From the NCBI RefSeq assembly GCF_001865675.1, contig NZ_CP011319.1, positions 2,976,001 through 3,040,000 of the forward strand: a DNA stretch of 64,000 nt. The letters are read 5' to 3'. This DNA is from Janthinobacterium sp. 1_2014MBL_MicDiv. GTDB taxonomy: Bacteria > Pseudomonadota > Gammaproteobacteria > Burkholderiales > Burkholderiaceae_D. The position numbers were made by a program, and so were the translations under genes. Under the pieces are notes generated by a model. The model was not told the origin of the DNA, did not search any database, and worked only from the letters and a program-made list of their open reading frames with translations. Of the stretch, positions 1-9,028 are shown piece by piece (the first letter of the stretch is position 1; the number at the start of each line of letters is the position of its first letter).

Positions 1-68
1 AATACGAGCGGCCACTTCCAGTCAACTGGGGGCGCATGCCTGGAATACAAGCGATGCGCCGCCCACCG

Positions 69-2090
69 TCACTGCGGCCAGCGGGCCTTGGCGCGCGCCT
101 TGATCTTGCTGGCGACCGCTGCCAGGTCGTCATATTTGCCATTGTCGACCCAGGTGGTGTACATGAAGCCATCGACGCCCGTCACGCCGTCCGCTTCGGC
201 CGCATCCAGGTTGTCGAGCCATTCGTCCGTCAGCGGCAAGTCGTCGTAATACAGGGCGATCACCTGCTTGAGGTTGCGGTCGTGGAAAAATTTCAACGAA
301 GACTGCTGCAGCGGGATCGGCGGCGCTTTGACGTACACGTTCCTCTGCGTCCAGTTGACGATGACGGTATTCGGGTGGATGCCATCGGCAGCCCCCAGCA
401 GGCTGCCATTGACCATGAAATACTTGTCGACGGCATTCATGTCGGGATCGAACATGTCGTTCCACACATACAGTTCCACACCCGGATTGACCTGCTTGAG
501 CATGGCCTGCATGGCCGTCATCGTGCCGGCCAGGTAGGCACCCGCGCTCGCGTACTGGCAGCTCGGGTCCCAGTTCATGATGCGCCATTCGTCATAATTG
601 ATGAAGAATTTCTTGCTGGATGGATACAGTTCCTTGATTTTTTCATAGCCCGTCCTTTGCCAGGCCATATACTCGGGCGGGCAAGCGCTGGCCGGCGCCG
701 TCCAGACGGGCATCATGTTCTTCGCTTGCTGATACCACGATACCAGCAGCTGGCTTCCATCGGGAATGCGCCCGTTGAGTATGTTCAGCGACTCGTTGGC
801 AACGGTGAAATCGAGCCCCTCCTTGTACACGGTGCCCGTGGTTTTCGACCGCACGCTGACTTCCAGGTGATTGCGCACGACGGGATGGGCCAAACCTGTT
901 TCCCGGATCTGCATATCATCTATCCACGCTTCCCCCGGCTCGTCATTCTTGGCGTTGCTCCACGCGCCCACATAGAAATTAATGTTGCCAAACTCCCTGG
1001 TATTGAAATCGATGGTGATATTTTTCCACTCGCCATAGGCCCCCAGTGCATTCGGCTTGGCGTTCCACGCACCATTGCTGCTTCCCCATCCCAGCGGATA
1101 CAGGCTGTCATACAGGGGAATGGTGCTTGTATCGTCCAGTACCTGGACCTTTAATGGCGCCTTGTAATTTTTAACCATGATCCAGAACGAGGCGCGGTAG
1201 GACGTGAATGGCTGCAAATTGACAAAGCGGCGGTGCAAACGCGTTTGCTCGTGCCGCTTTGGCTGGGCGCCTGCGGCGACCGGGTCAAAGCCGTTGGGTT
1301 GCACCAGCTTGAGCGATCCTGGCCCGTTGTGTCCTTCCGTCGGATCATGCTGGATATTCAGGTCCCACAGGTCCCAATCGCTTTTTCCTGCGGCAAAATT
1401 ATCATTTGCCAGCCAATGGGTGGCGACCCTGGCCACGCCATTGGCAACGACAAACGGCGTATCCACCACGGGAACCGCTTCGGCAAGTTCCGGTTGCAAC
1501 TGTGCCGGTATCTGCGGATGGCCGCCCATCGGTATCAGTTCGATGCCTTTATCCAGCGCCAATTGCTTGATGGCCGCCAGGTTGCCGGCAAAATCGGGCG
1601 CATCGCGCGAGTCGGAAATATATGAGTCTTCGCCGCCGATATTGACGACGATGCCGTTATAGCCCAGCGCTGCCGCGTTGACGATCAGTGCCGACAGCTT
1701 GTTGAAGTCCGCGTTCGCGGTTTTTGTACCCCAGGCAATGCCGCCATAAAAATAGATCCAGCGTTTGGTAAAACAGTTCGTCACGCAGGCGGGCGCCAGC
1801 TGCACCGTCACTTGCTGCGACACGCTGGCCCCGCCACCCTGGCACGTCACCGTATAGCTGGTGGCCGCCTGCAGCGCCGGCGGCGTGTACGACCCCGTCA
1901 GGGGCAGCGACGGCGCCCACGACGAAGCGCAGGATTCGGCGCCCAAGGCATCCCAGGCAATCGAGGTGCTCGTCCCCTTGGCCACCACCTCCGGGCTGGC
2001 GGACAAGTGCACGGTGGGCGCCGCGATGGCCAGGCCTGTCAGGCAAGTGCCCATGAGTACGGCGATACGGCTGAAAGCAAGCTGTCGCAT
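69..2090 (-). CDS. secreted glycoside-hydrolase-like protein, TIM barrel with inserted beta-sandwich
   Basis: The protein begins with a signal peptide (MRQLAFSRIAVLMG, cut after AIAA). An Ig/PKD-like segment with a Cys pair follows to about residue 105. From about 109 a barrel-like domain starts (RWIYFYGG, GYNGIVVNIGGEDSYI). It appears interrupted at about 225-400 by a carbohydrate-binding-like beta-sandwich (GPGSLKLVQP, YRASFWIMVKN, GEAWIDDMQI), then resumes with FFINYDEWRIMNWDP, LYVWNDMFDP and GFMYTTWVDN. Acidic residues in YDEW and WNDMFDP resemble those of glycan-acting barrels, but I cannot name a family. I chose the ATG at 2090 because AAGGA lies five bases upstream; an in-frame TTG at 2105 is possible. 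It is monocistronic and a periplasmic or extracellular role is inferred. The substrate is unknown. Confidence 0.75.
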   Translation of the reverse strand: MRQLAFSRIAVLMGTCLTGLAIAAPTVHLSASPEVVAKGTSTSIAWDALGAESCASSWAPSLPLTGSYTPPALQAATSYTVTCQGGGASVSQQVTVQLAPACVTNCFTKRWIYFYGGIAWGTKTANADFNKLSALIVNAAALGYNGIVVNIGGEDSYISDSRDAPDFAGNLAAIKQLALDKGIELIPMGGHPQIPAQLQPELAEAVPVVDTPFVVANGVARVATHWLANDNFAAGKSDWDLWDLNIQHDPTEGHNGPGSLKLVQPNGFDPVAAGAQPKRHEQTRLHRRFVNLQPFTSYRASFWIMVKNYKAPLKVQVLDDTSTIPLYDSLYPLGWGSSNGAWNAKPNALGAYGEWKNITIDFNTREFGNINFYVGAWSNAKNDEPGEAWIDDMQIRETGLAHPVVRNHLEVSVRSKTTGTVYKEGLDFTVANESLNILNGRIPDGSQLLVSWYQQAKNMMPVWTAPASACPPEYMAWQRTGYEKIKELYPSSKKFFINYDEWRIMNWDPSCQYASAGAYLAGTMTAMQAMLKQVNPGVELYVWNDMFDPDMNAVDKYFMVNGSLLGAADGIHPNTVIVNWTQRNVYVKAPPIPLQQSSLKFFHDRNLKQVIALYYDDLPLTDEWLDNLDAAEADGVTGVDGFMYTTWVDNGKYDDLAAVASKIKARAKARWPQ

Positions 2091-2198
2091 GGCATTCCTT
2101 ATCAAAGTGGAATTTTTATTTTAATAAGTTTTTGTAATTTTTGCAATTAATTCGATATGAAATAATTTAATATTGACAATATAAAGTAAGATATATGC

Positions 2199-2232
2199 AA
2201 AAAAAGCCGCTGTCTCCCGACAGCGGCTTTTT
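2199..2232 (-). terminator. rho-independent terminator after purL
   Basis: The arms AAAAAGCCGCTGTC and GACAGCGGCTTTTT pair perfectly around the loop TCCC, with a T-run on the minus strand. It sits about 60 bases beyond the purL stop. Confidence 0.85.
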
Positions 2233-2289
2233 CATTCCTATCCCAACAGCAGCGCCCTGGATCCAGACGCCACGCCGTAAATAACTTAA

Positions 2290-5200
2290 TTACCCCACAA
2301 ACTTCCGCGCATTCCTGAACATGCGCATCCATGGCGAATCCTCGCCCCACGCTTCAGGATGGTAGGACTGCTGCACCGAGCGGAACACGCGCTCCGCGTG
2401 CGGCATCAGCACCGTGAAGCGGCCGTCCGGCGTGGTCACGGAAGTGATGCCTTCCGGCGAGCCGTTCGGGTTGTACGGATACGCTTCGGTGGCGGCGCCC
2501 TTGTTGTCGACGAAGCGCATGGCTTTCGTGACTTGGGTGATGTCGCCCGTTTGCGAGAAGTCGGCGTAGCCTTCGCCGTGGGCGATGGCGATGCCGGCCT
2601 GGGTGCCGGCCATACCGTTGAAGAAGATCGATGGGGAATCCATCACTTCGACCATGGCAAAGCGGCCTTCGAATTTCTCCGACTTGTTGCGCGTGAACTT
2701 GGGCCAGGCGTGGGCGCCGGGGATGATGGATTTCAAATTGCTCATCATCTGGCAGCCGTTGCAGATGCCGAGGCCAAAACTGTCCGTGCGGTTGAAGAAG
2801 CGCGCGAACTGTTCCGCCAGGCTGGCGTTGAACAGGATGGTCTTCGCCCAGCCTTCGCCCGCGCCCAGCACGTCGCCGTACGAGAAGCCGCCCACGGCGA
2901 TGACGCCCTGGAAGTCGTCCAGCTTGACGCGGCCGGCAATCAGGTCGCTCATGTGCACGTCGACGGCCGTGAAGCCGGCCTGGTGCATCACGTAGGCCGT
3001 CTCGATGTGCGAGTTGACGCCCTGCTCGCGCAGGATGGCGACGCGCGGACGCACGCCGGTGGCGATGAATGGCGCGGCGATGTTCTCGTTCTGGTCGAAG
3101 GTGACGATCGGCGACATGCCCGGGTCTTGCGCGTCCAGCAGGCGGTCGTATTCGGCGTCCGCGCAGGCCGGGTTGTCGCGCAGGCGGGCGATGCGCCAGC
3201 TCGTTTCGCTCCACAGGCGGTGCAGGTCCGCGCGCGGCTGGGTGTAAATCAGCTTGGCGTCGCGCGTGAATTCGATCACGTCGCGGTCGTTCAATTTGCC
3301 GATGATATGGCTGCAGGCGCCCAGGTTGAAGGTGCGCAGCACGTCCATGACGAGCGACTTTTCTTCCGCGCGCACCTGGATCACGGCGCCCAGCTCTTCG
3401 CTGAACAGGGCGCGCAGGGTCAGTTCATTGCGGCGTTCCGCCACCTGGCCGGCCCAGTTCTTGGCGTCGCCCCAGTCGCTCGAATGCTCGCCTTCCATGG
3501 TCAGCATGTCCAGGTTGACGGACATGCCCGTGTGGCCGGCAAAGGCCATTTCCGTCAGGGTGGCGTACAGGCCGCCGTCCGAACGGTCATGGTAGGCCAG
3601 CAGCTTGTCGTCACTGTTGAGCTTTTGAATGGCGGCGAAGAAGCCTTTCAAGTCTTCCGCGCTGTCGACGTCCGGCGTTTCATTACCCAGCTGCTGCAAC
3701 ACTTGCGCCAGCGCCGATGCGCCCAGGCGGTTCTTGCCGCGGCCCAGGTCGATCAGGATCAAGGACGTGTCGCCCTGGTCCGTCTTCAGCTGCGGCGTCA
3801 GCGACTTGCGCACGTCCGTCACCGGCGCGAACGAGGAAACGATCAGGGATACGGGCGACGTGACGGATTTCGCCGCGCCCGTGCTCTCGTCTTTCCACGT
3901 CGTGCGCATCGACAGCGAATCCTTGCCGACGGGGATGCTGATGCCCAGCGCCGGGCACAGGTCCATGCCGACGGCTTTCACCGTGTCGTACAGGGCCGCA
4001 TCCTGGCCTGGCTGGCCGCAGGCGGCCATCCAGTTGGCGGACAATTTGATGTCGGAGATGTCGCCAATGGCCGCGGCGGCGATGTTGGTGACAGCTTCGC
4101 CCACGGCCATGCGGCCCGAGGCGGCGGCGTCGATGACGGCCAGCGGCGTGCGTTCGCCCATGGCCATCGCTTCGCCCAGATAACCCTCGAAGCTCATGGT
4201 GGTGACGGCGCAATCGGCCACCGGCACTTGCCACGGTCCCACCATCTGGTCGCGCACGGTCATGCCGCCCACGCTGCGGTCGCCGATGGTGATCAGGAAG
4301 GATTTGTCGGCCACGGTCGGCAGCAGCAGCACTTTTTGCGCCACATCCACCAGGTCCATGCCGGTGAGATCAATGGCGGGGAAATCGTTGGCCACGTGGA
4401 CCACGTCGCGCTGCATCTTCGGCGGCTTGCCCAGCAAGACGTCCATCGGCATGTCGACCGGCTCGTTGCCCAGTTCCGGGTCGATCAGTTTCAATTGACG
4501 CTCTTCGGTGGCCACGCCCACGGCGGCGAACAAACAGCGTTCGCGTTCGCACATGGCTTTGAACAGGGGCAGGCTTTCCGGCGCGATGGCCAGAACGTAG
4601 CGTTCCTGCGATTCATTGCTCCAGATTTCCTTCGGCGCCATGCCCGATTCTTCCAGCGGGATCTTGCGCAGGTCGAAAATCGCGCCGCGCTTGGCGTCGT
4701 TGGTGATTTCCGGGAAAGCGTTCGACAGGCCGCCCGCCCCCACGTCGTGGATGGAGATGATCGGGTTGTCGGCGCCCATTTGCCAGCAGGCGTTGATGAC
4801 TTCCTGGGCGCGGCGTTCCATTTCCGGATTGCCGCGCTGGACGGAATCGAAGTCCAGGTCGGCCGTGTTGCTGCCGGTGGTCATCGACGAAGCGGCGCTG
4901 CCGCCCATGCCGATGCGCATGCCCGGGCCACCGAGCTGCACCAGCAGGCTGCCGACGGGGATGTCGTTCTTGTGCGTGTGCTGCGCCGAGATATTGCCGA
5001 TGCCGCCGGCGATCATGATCGGCTTGTGGTAGCCGAACACGGCGTCAGGGGCGCCCGCTTCTTTCGCGCCGACGTTCTGTTCATACGTGCGGAAGTAGCC
5101 GCCGAGGACCGGGCGGCCGAATTCGTTCGAGAACGCGGCGCCGCCCAGCGGACCTTCGATCATGATTTGCAGCGGCGACGCGATGCGTTCCGGCTTGCCG

Positions 5201-6339
5201 TATTGCTCCGCGTCGCTACGCGCGGCCAGGGGCGCCGTCACGGAGGCGGCCGTTTCCCAGCTGCGCACGGCGTCCGGCAGCGACAAATTCGATACCGTGA
5301 AACCCGTCAAGCCGGCTTTCGGCTTGGCGCCGCGGCCCGTCGCGCCTTCGTCGCGGATCTCGCCGCCCGCGCCTGTGGAAGCGCCGGGGAATGGAGAGAT
5401 GGCCGTCGGGTGGTTATGCGTTTCCACCTTCATCAGGGTGTGCGTCAATTCCGTCGATGCCGCGTATTCGTGGCTGGCGCCGCGCGGGTAGAAGCGCGAC
5501 ACCGTGGCGCCTTCCATGATCGAGGAATTGTCGCTGTAGGCGACGACGGTGCCCTTCGGCTGCAGTTCGTGCGTGTTCTTGATCATGCCGAACAGCGACT
5601 TGGGCTGCGCCACGCCGTCGATGGTCCAGTCGGCGTTGAAGATCTTGTGGCGGCAATGCTCGCTGTTCGCCTGCGCGAACATCATCAGTTCCACGTCCGT
5701 CGGGTTGCGGCCAGCCTTGGTGAAGGCGGCATCCAGGTAGTCGATTTCGTCTTCCGACATCGCCAGGCCCAGCTCCGTGTTCGCCGTTTCCAGCGCGGCC
5801 TTGCCCTGCCCCAGCAAGTCGATCGATTCGAGCGGGCGCGCTTCCAGGGTGCGGAACAGGTCCTTGGCGTCGTCCGCGCTGCGCAGCACGGATTCCGTCA
5901 TGCGGTCGTGCAGCAGGTCGGCCACGGCCTGTACCTGCTCGTCCGTCAATTTGCCGGCGCCGATGGCGCTGCCCAGGATGCCCGATTTCAGGTTGATGCG
6001 GAAGGCGATGCCGCGTTCGACGCGCTTGATGTGCGCCATGCCGCAGTTGTGCGCGATGTCGGTGGCTTTCGAAGCCCACGGCGAAATCGTGCCGAAACGG
6101 GGGATGACGAAGAATTCTTCGGCAGCGCCTTCCGTATTGTCAGCGTGGGCCGGCTCGCCGTACGTCAGCAAGGCGCCCAGGCGCGTGCTGTCGTCGTTGG
6201 TGAGAGGCGCGCTGGCATCGATGAAATGGACATAGCGTGCTTGCACGGCAACAATCGCAGGCGAAACGGCTTGCAGTTGGCTTAACAGACGGTGGCTACG
6301 GAAAACGGACAGGGCATTGGAACCCGGCAGTATCAACAT
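2290..6339 (-). CDS. purL: phosphoribosylformylglycinamidine synthase, single-chain form
   Basis: This cytosolic enzyme carries out the fourth step of purine synthesis, converting FGAR, glutamine and ATP to FGAM. At 1349 residues from the ATG at 6339 it matches the large fused PurL of proteobacteria. It has an N-terminal PurS-like part, the synthetase core with KVETHNHPTAISPFPGA and GAGGLSNAFPE, and a C-terminal glutamine amidotransferase with the nucleophile motif GICNGC near residue 1190. The open frame extends upstream to 6426, but homologues begin MLxLPGSNALSxFR, which fixes the start. No clear Shine-Dalgarno is visible. It stands alone, with a strong terminator downstream. Confidence 0.97.
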   Translation of the reverse strand: MLILPGSNALSVFRSHRLLSQLQAVSPAIVAVQARYVHFIDASAPLTNDDSTRLGALLTYGEPAHADNTEGAAEEFFVIPRFGTISPWASKATDIAHNCGMAHIKRVERGIAFRINLKSGILGSAIGAGKLTDEQVQAVADLLHDRMTESVLRSADDAKDLFRTLEARPLESIDLLGQGKAALETANTELGLAMSEDEIDYLDAAFTKAGRNPTDVELMMFAQANSEHCRHKIFNADWTIDGVAQPKSLFGMIKNTHELQPKGTVVAYSDNSSIMEGATVSRFYPRGASHEYAASTELTHTLMKVETHNHPTAISPFPGASTGAGGEIRDEGATGRGAKPKAGLTGFTVSNLSLPDAVRSWETAASVTAPLAARSDAEQYGKPERIASPLQIMIEGPLGGAAFSNEFGRPVLGGYFRTYEQNVGAKEAGAPDAVFGYHKPIMIAGGIGNISAQHTHKNDIPVGSLLVQLGGPGMRIGMGGSAASSMTTGSNTADLDFDSVQRGNPEMERRAQEVINACWQMGADNPIISIHDVGAGGLSNAFPEITNDAKRGAIFDLRKIPLEESGMAPKEIWSNESQERYVLAIAPESLPLFKAMCERERCLFAAVGVATEERQLKLIDPELGNEPVDMPMDVLLGKPPKMQRDVVHVANDFPAIDLTGMDLVDVAQKVLLLPTVADKSFLITIGDRSVGGMTVRDQMVGPWQVPVADCAVTTMSFEGYLGEAMAMGERTPLAVIDAAASGRMAVGEAVTNIAAAAIGDISDIKLSANWMAACGQPGQDAALYDTVKAVGMDLCPALGISIPVGKDSLSMRTTWKDESTGAAKSVTSPVSLIVSSFAPVTDVRKSLTPQLKTDQGDTSLILIDLGRGKNRLGASALAQVLQQLGNETPDVDSAEDLKGFFAAIQKLNSDDKLLAYHDRSDGGLYATLTEMAFAGHTGMSVNLDMLTMEGEHSSDWGDAKNWAGQVAERRNELTLRALFSEELGAVIQVRAEEKSLVMDVLRTFNLGACSHIIGKLNDRDVIEFTRDAKLIYTQPRADLHRLWSETSWRIARLRDNPACADAEYDRLLDAQDPGMSPIVTFDQNENIAAPFIATGVRPRVAILREQGVNSHIETAYVMHQAGFTAVDVHMSDLIAGRVKLDDFQGVIAVGGFSYGDVLGAGEGWAKTILFNASLAEQFARFFNRTDSFGLGICNGCQMMSNLKSIIPGAHAWPKFTRNKSEKFEGRFAMVEVMDSPSIFFNGMAGTQAGIAIAHGEGYADFSQTGDITQVTKAMRFVDNKGAATEAYPYNPNGSPEGITSVTTPDGRFTVLMPHAERVFRSVQQSYHPEAWGEDSPWMRMFRNARKFVG

Positions 6340-6513
6340 GATTGGAAGGTGGTTGATGCAGCGTGGCTGCGGGTTAAAGGTAGGTATGACAATATCTTTC
6401 GTACGGCAAATTTCCTTTGCGCGCATTATACCCGTTTTACCCCTGCTTTATGACCGGAACTTATGGCTTTGCCCCCGGAAAGCGGCAGTTTTCCCCAACT
6501 TGCAACAATAGCG

Positions 6514-7578
6514 TCAGACGATCACATAGCGGTTCTTGCCCTGGCGCTTGGCCAGGTACAGCGCTTCGTCGGCCAGCCGGTAACTGTGACCCAGCTCCTT
6601 GCTGCGGTCCAGTTCGGCCACGCCCACGCTGATAGACACGAACTGGACTGTCAGGAAACCCTGGCTGACGGCCTCGACCAGGGAGCCGGCAAAGGCGCAT
6701 ACGGCGTCGCGGTCGCCTGCGTAGACGATGCCGAACTCCTCGCCGCCCAGGCGCCCGCACAGATGGCCTTGCGCCTTGTCGGCGATGATGGCGGCCGTGC
6801 GCATCAGCACCTCGTCGCCCGCATCATGGCCCTGCTGGTCGTTGATGACCTTGAAATTGTCGATATCGATCATCAGGAAATGCAGCATGCCGCCGTGCGG
6901 CGCGCCATGCATCTGCTGCGCGCGCTGCGTGAACATGCGGCGGTTGTTGATGCCGGTCAGGCTGTCCTGGAAGGCCAGCCGCATCAGCTCCTGCTTGGCG
7001 TGATAGTTGCGCAGACGCAATAAACTGAAGCTGACGTTCAGCGCCAGCCCGAACAGCACGCTGACGGTGATCATCAGCGGCGCCCACGATTCGTCGGGCA
7101 AGCCCGCGTTCACGGGATACAGGCCGTGGCCCACGTTCCACCACACGCCGGCCACCACGGCCAGGTAGCTGAGGCCGCCATTGAAGATGGAGGCGATGGC
7201 CAGGGTCATGAAGACGCCCACGGGCAAGACCCAGAAGCTGGCGTGCTGGACGGCGCCGGCCATGGTGCGCAGGCCGAAAGTCAGCGCCAGCACGGCGCAG
7301 GCGCCCGTAATCGTCAGCACGGGCAAGGTGGTGCAGCGGTAGCGCACCACCAGGCTGGCCAGCATGCCCAGCAGCGCCAGCACGGCATGCGTGAGGTTCG
7401 GCTGGAACGGCGCCGGCATCAGCAGCCAGGTCAGGCTGTAGGCGATGATGCCCAGCACTTGCGTGACCATGCCGACGCGGTGCAGTTCCGCGAAATACGT
7501 GTGCTGCTGCTCGCTGTTGCCGCCGAACGCGAGGGGGACGGCAACGCGCCGCAGGGTACTCATGGAAGGAAGGCGCAT
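6514..7578 (-). CDS. membrane GGDEF diguanylate cyclase (copy 1)
   Basis: The N-terminal half (about residues 35-190) is a set of hydrophobic helices, probably five or six membrane spans forming a MASE-like sensor. The C-terminal half is a GGDEF domain with FQDSLTGINNRR, DIDNFKVINDQQGHDAGDEVL and the active-site loop GRLGGEEFGIVYAG. It should make cyclic-di-GMP from GTP. The residues before GGEEF (KAQGHLCGR) lack an RxxD inhibitory site. GTG 7581, ATG 7578 and ATG 7563 are all possible starts, with no decisive ribosome site. It is a paralogue of the gene at 7737-8789, with similar length, topology and ending (AKRQGKNRYVIV versus AKHQGKNRYVIA), so a tandem duplication is likely. Confidence 0.9.
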   Translation of the reverse strand: MRLPSMSTLRRVAVPLAFGGNSEQQHTYFAELHRVGMVTQVLGIIAYSLTWLLMPAPFQPNLTHAVLALLGMLASLVVRYRCTTLPVLTITGACAVLALTFGLRTMAGAVQHASFWVLPVGVFMTLAIASIFNGGLSYLAVVAGVWWNVGHGLYPVNAGLPDESWAPLMITVSVLFGLALNVSFSLLRLRNYHAKQELMRLAFQDSLTGINNRRMFTQRAQQMHGAPHGGMLHFLMIDIDNFKVINDQQGHDAGDEVLMRTAAIIADKAQGHLCGRLGGEEFGIVYAGDRDAVCAFAGSLVEAVSQGFLTVQFVSISVGVAELDRSKELGHSYRLADEALYLAKRQGKNRYVIV

Positions 7579-7736
7579 CACGAAGGCTGGATTTTCTCTG
7601 GTAAAGGTGAAACGCCAGCGGTCACGTTACGGTGAAACTCTGCGTCTGCGCCACATGTCGCCTGCCTGCGGCTGATATATTAATACAAACAGAATACCCG
7701 CTCCCCGGCGCCTCCGCAAGACTCATGTGCATGCCG

Positions 7737-8789
7737 TCAGGCGATGACATACCGGTTCTTGCCCTGGTGTTTGGCCTGGTACAGCGACGCATCGGCCACG
7801 CGGTAGCTGTGCGCCAGCTCCGTGTCACAGGCCAGCTCGGCAATGCCTACGCTGATCGACACGGCCTGCGCCGGATTGAAGGCCAGGTAGACGGCATCGA
7901 CCAGGCTGGCGGCGAACTGGCAGACGGCGCGCCGGTCCCCCAGGTAGACGATGCCGAACTCTTCGCCGCCCAGGCGCCCGCACAGGTGGCCGCCGCAGGC
8001 GTCGGCGATGATGTGCGCCGTCTTGACCAGCACCACGTCGCCCGCGTCATGGCCCAGGGTATCGTTGATTTTCTTGAAATTATCGATATCGACCATCAGG
8101 AAGTACATGGGTTGCCGCTGCTGCTGCAATTGCTGCGTCAGTTCGGTAAAACGGCGGCGGTTATTCAAGCCCGTCAAGCCATCCTGGTAGGCCAGACGGG
8201 TGAGCGCCTCCCTCGCGCGAAAGTCGCGCAGACGCAACAGATTGAAACTGATGTTCAGGACCAGGCCGAACAGCATGCTGTAGGCGATCAGCAAGTTCGC
8301 CCAGGCCGCATGCGCCATGGCAGGATCCAGCGGGAAATGACCGTAGCTCAGGATCAGCCAGACGGCGGCGGCGACGAGCAGATACAGCGCGCAGCCGTTG
8401 AAGATCGGCGCCGCCAGCAGCACCATGAACACGCCCACGGGCTGCATCCAGAATTCCGCCTGGCCCGCCGCCTCCGCCAGCAGGCGGAAGCCACAGGCGA
8501 TGGCGCACATGCCCGCCGCGCCCCCCAGTTTCAGCACCCAGATGGCGCGCGCGCCCACATTGATGCCGATGGCCAGCACGATGCCGGCCAGCGTATAGAG
8601 CAGCGCGCCCATGTCAAGCGTATTTACATGCGGAATAAAGGCCCACACCAGCAACATGCTGACCAGGGCAAAAGACTGGCTGATGACGGCCATGCGGCGC
8701 AACTCCGGGAAGTACTTTTCAGCGTGGGCCCGTCCACCGCCGGAGAGCAGATGATGCAGGGTTTGCTTGCGCGTCTCGTTCAAATACAT
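7737..8789 (-). CDS. membrane GGDEF diguanylate cyclase (copy 2)
   Basis: This has the same architecture as the neighbour: an N-terminal cytoplasmic stretch (YLNETRKQTLHHLLSGG), five or six membrane helices to about residue 185, then a GGDEF domain with YQDGLTGLNNRRRF, DIDNFKKINDTLGHDAGDVVL and GRLGGEEFGIVYLG. It is predicted to synthesise c-di-GMP at the inner membrane. No RxxD I-site precedes GGEEF, so product inhibition through that site is not expected. The ATG at 8789 has GGAAAG about six bases upstream. The next gene on the other side is a divergent receiver-TPR protein. The signal sensed by the membrane part is unknown. Confidence 0.92.
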   Translation of the reverse strand: MYLNETRKQTLHHLLSGGGRAHAEKYFPELRRMAVISQSFALVSMLLVWAFIPHVNTLDMGALLYTLAGIVLAIGINVGARAIWVLKLGGAAGMCAIACGFRLLAEAAGQAEFWMQPVGVFMVLLAAPIFNGCALYLLVAAAVWLILSYGHFPLDPAMAHAAWANLLIAYSMLFGLVLNISFNLLRLRDFRAREALTRLAYQDGLTGLNNRRRFTELTQQLQQQRQPMYFLMVDIDNFKKINDTLGHDAGDVVLVKTAHIIADACGGHLCGRLGGEEFGIVYLGDRRAVCQFAASLVDAVYLAFNPAQAVSISVGIAELACDTELAHSYRVADASLYQAKHQGKNRYVIA

Positions 8790-9028
8790 GGCGGCTTTCC
8801 AGGCGAAGTGTCCAGCATGGTCAAACGTAAAAGGTTGCCTTCAGGATACCCCGCGCCTGCCCTGCCCGCAAGCGTACGCGCCTGCCGTGTCGCGCCGTGC
8901 GCGTTCGCCTGCATTTTGTTAGCGATTTGCACCAGCTTTGCAGTATGCTGACAAATAATAATATTATTAGGCAACTACGTTGCACCATCGAGCCGCACAG
9001 CCATATACAGATGAACGAGAGCTGAACA

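Noticed and set aside
2359..6285. 1308-residue open frame antisense to purL
   Set aside because: It is the complement of a certain purL gene, is His/Arg/Ala-rich and resembles no protein; a GC-rich shadow frame.
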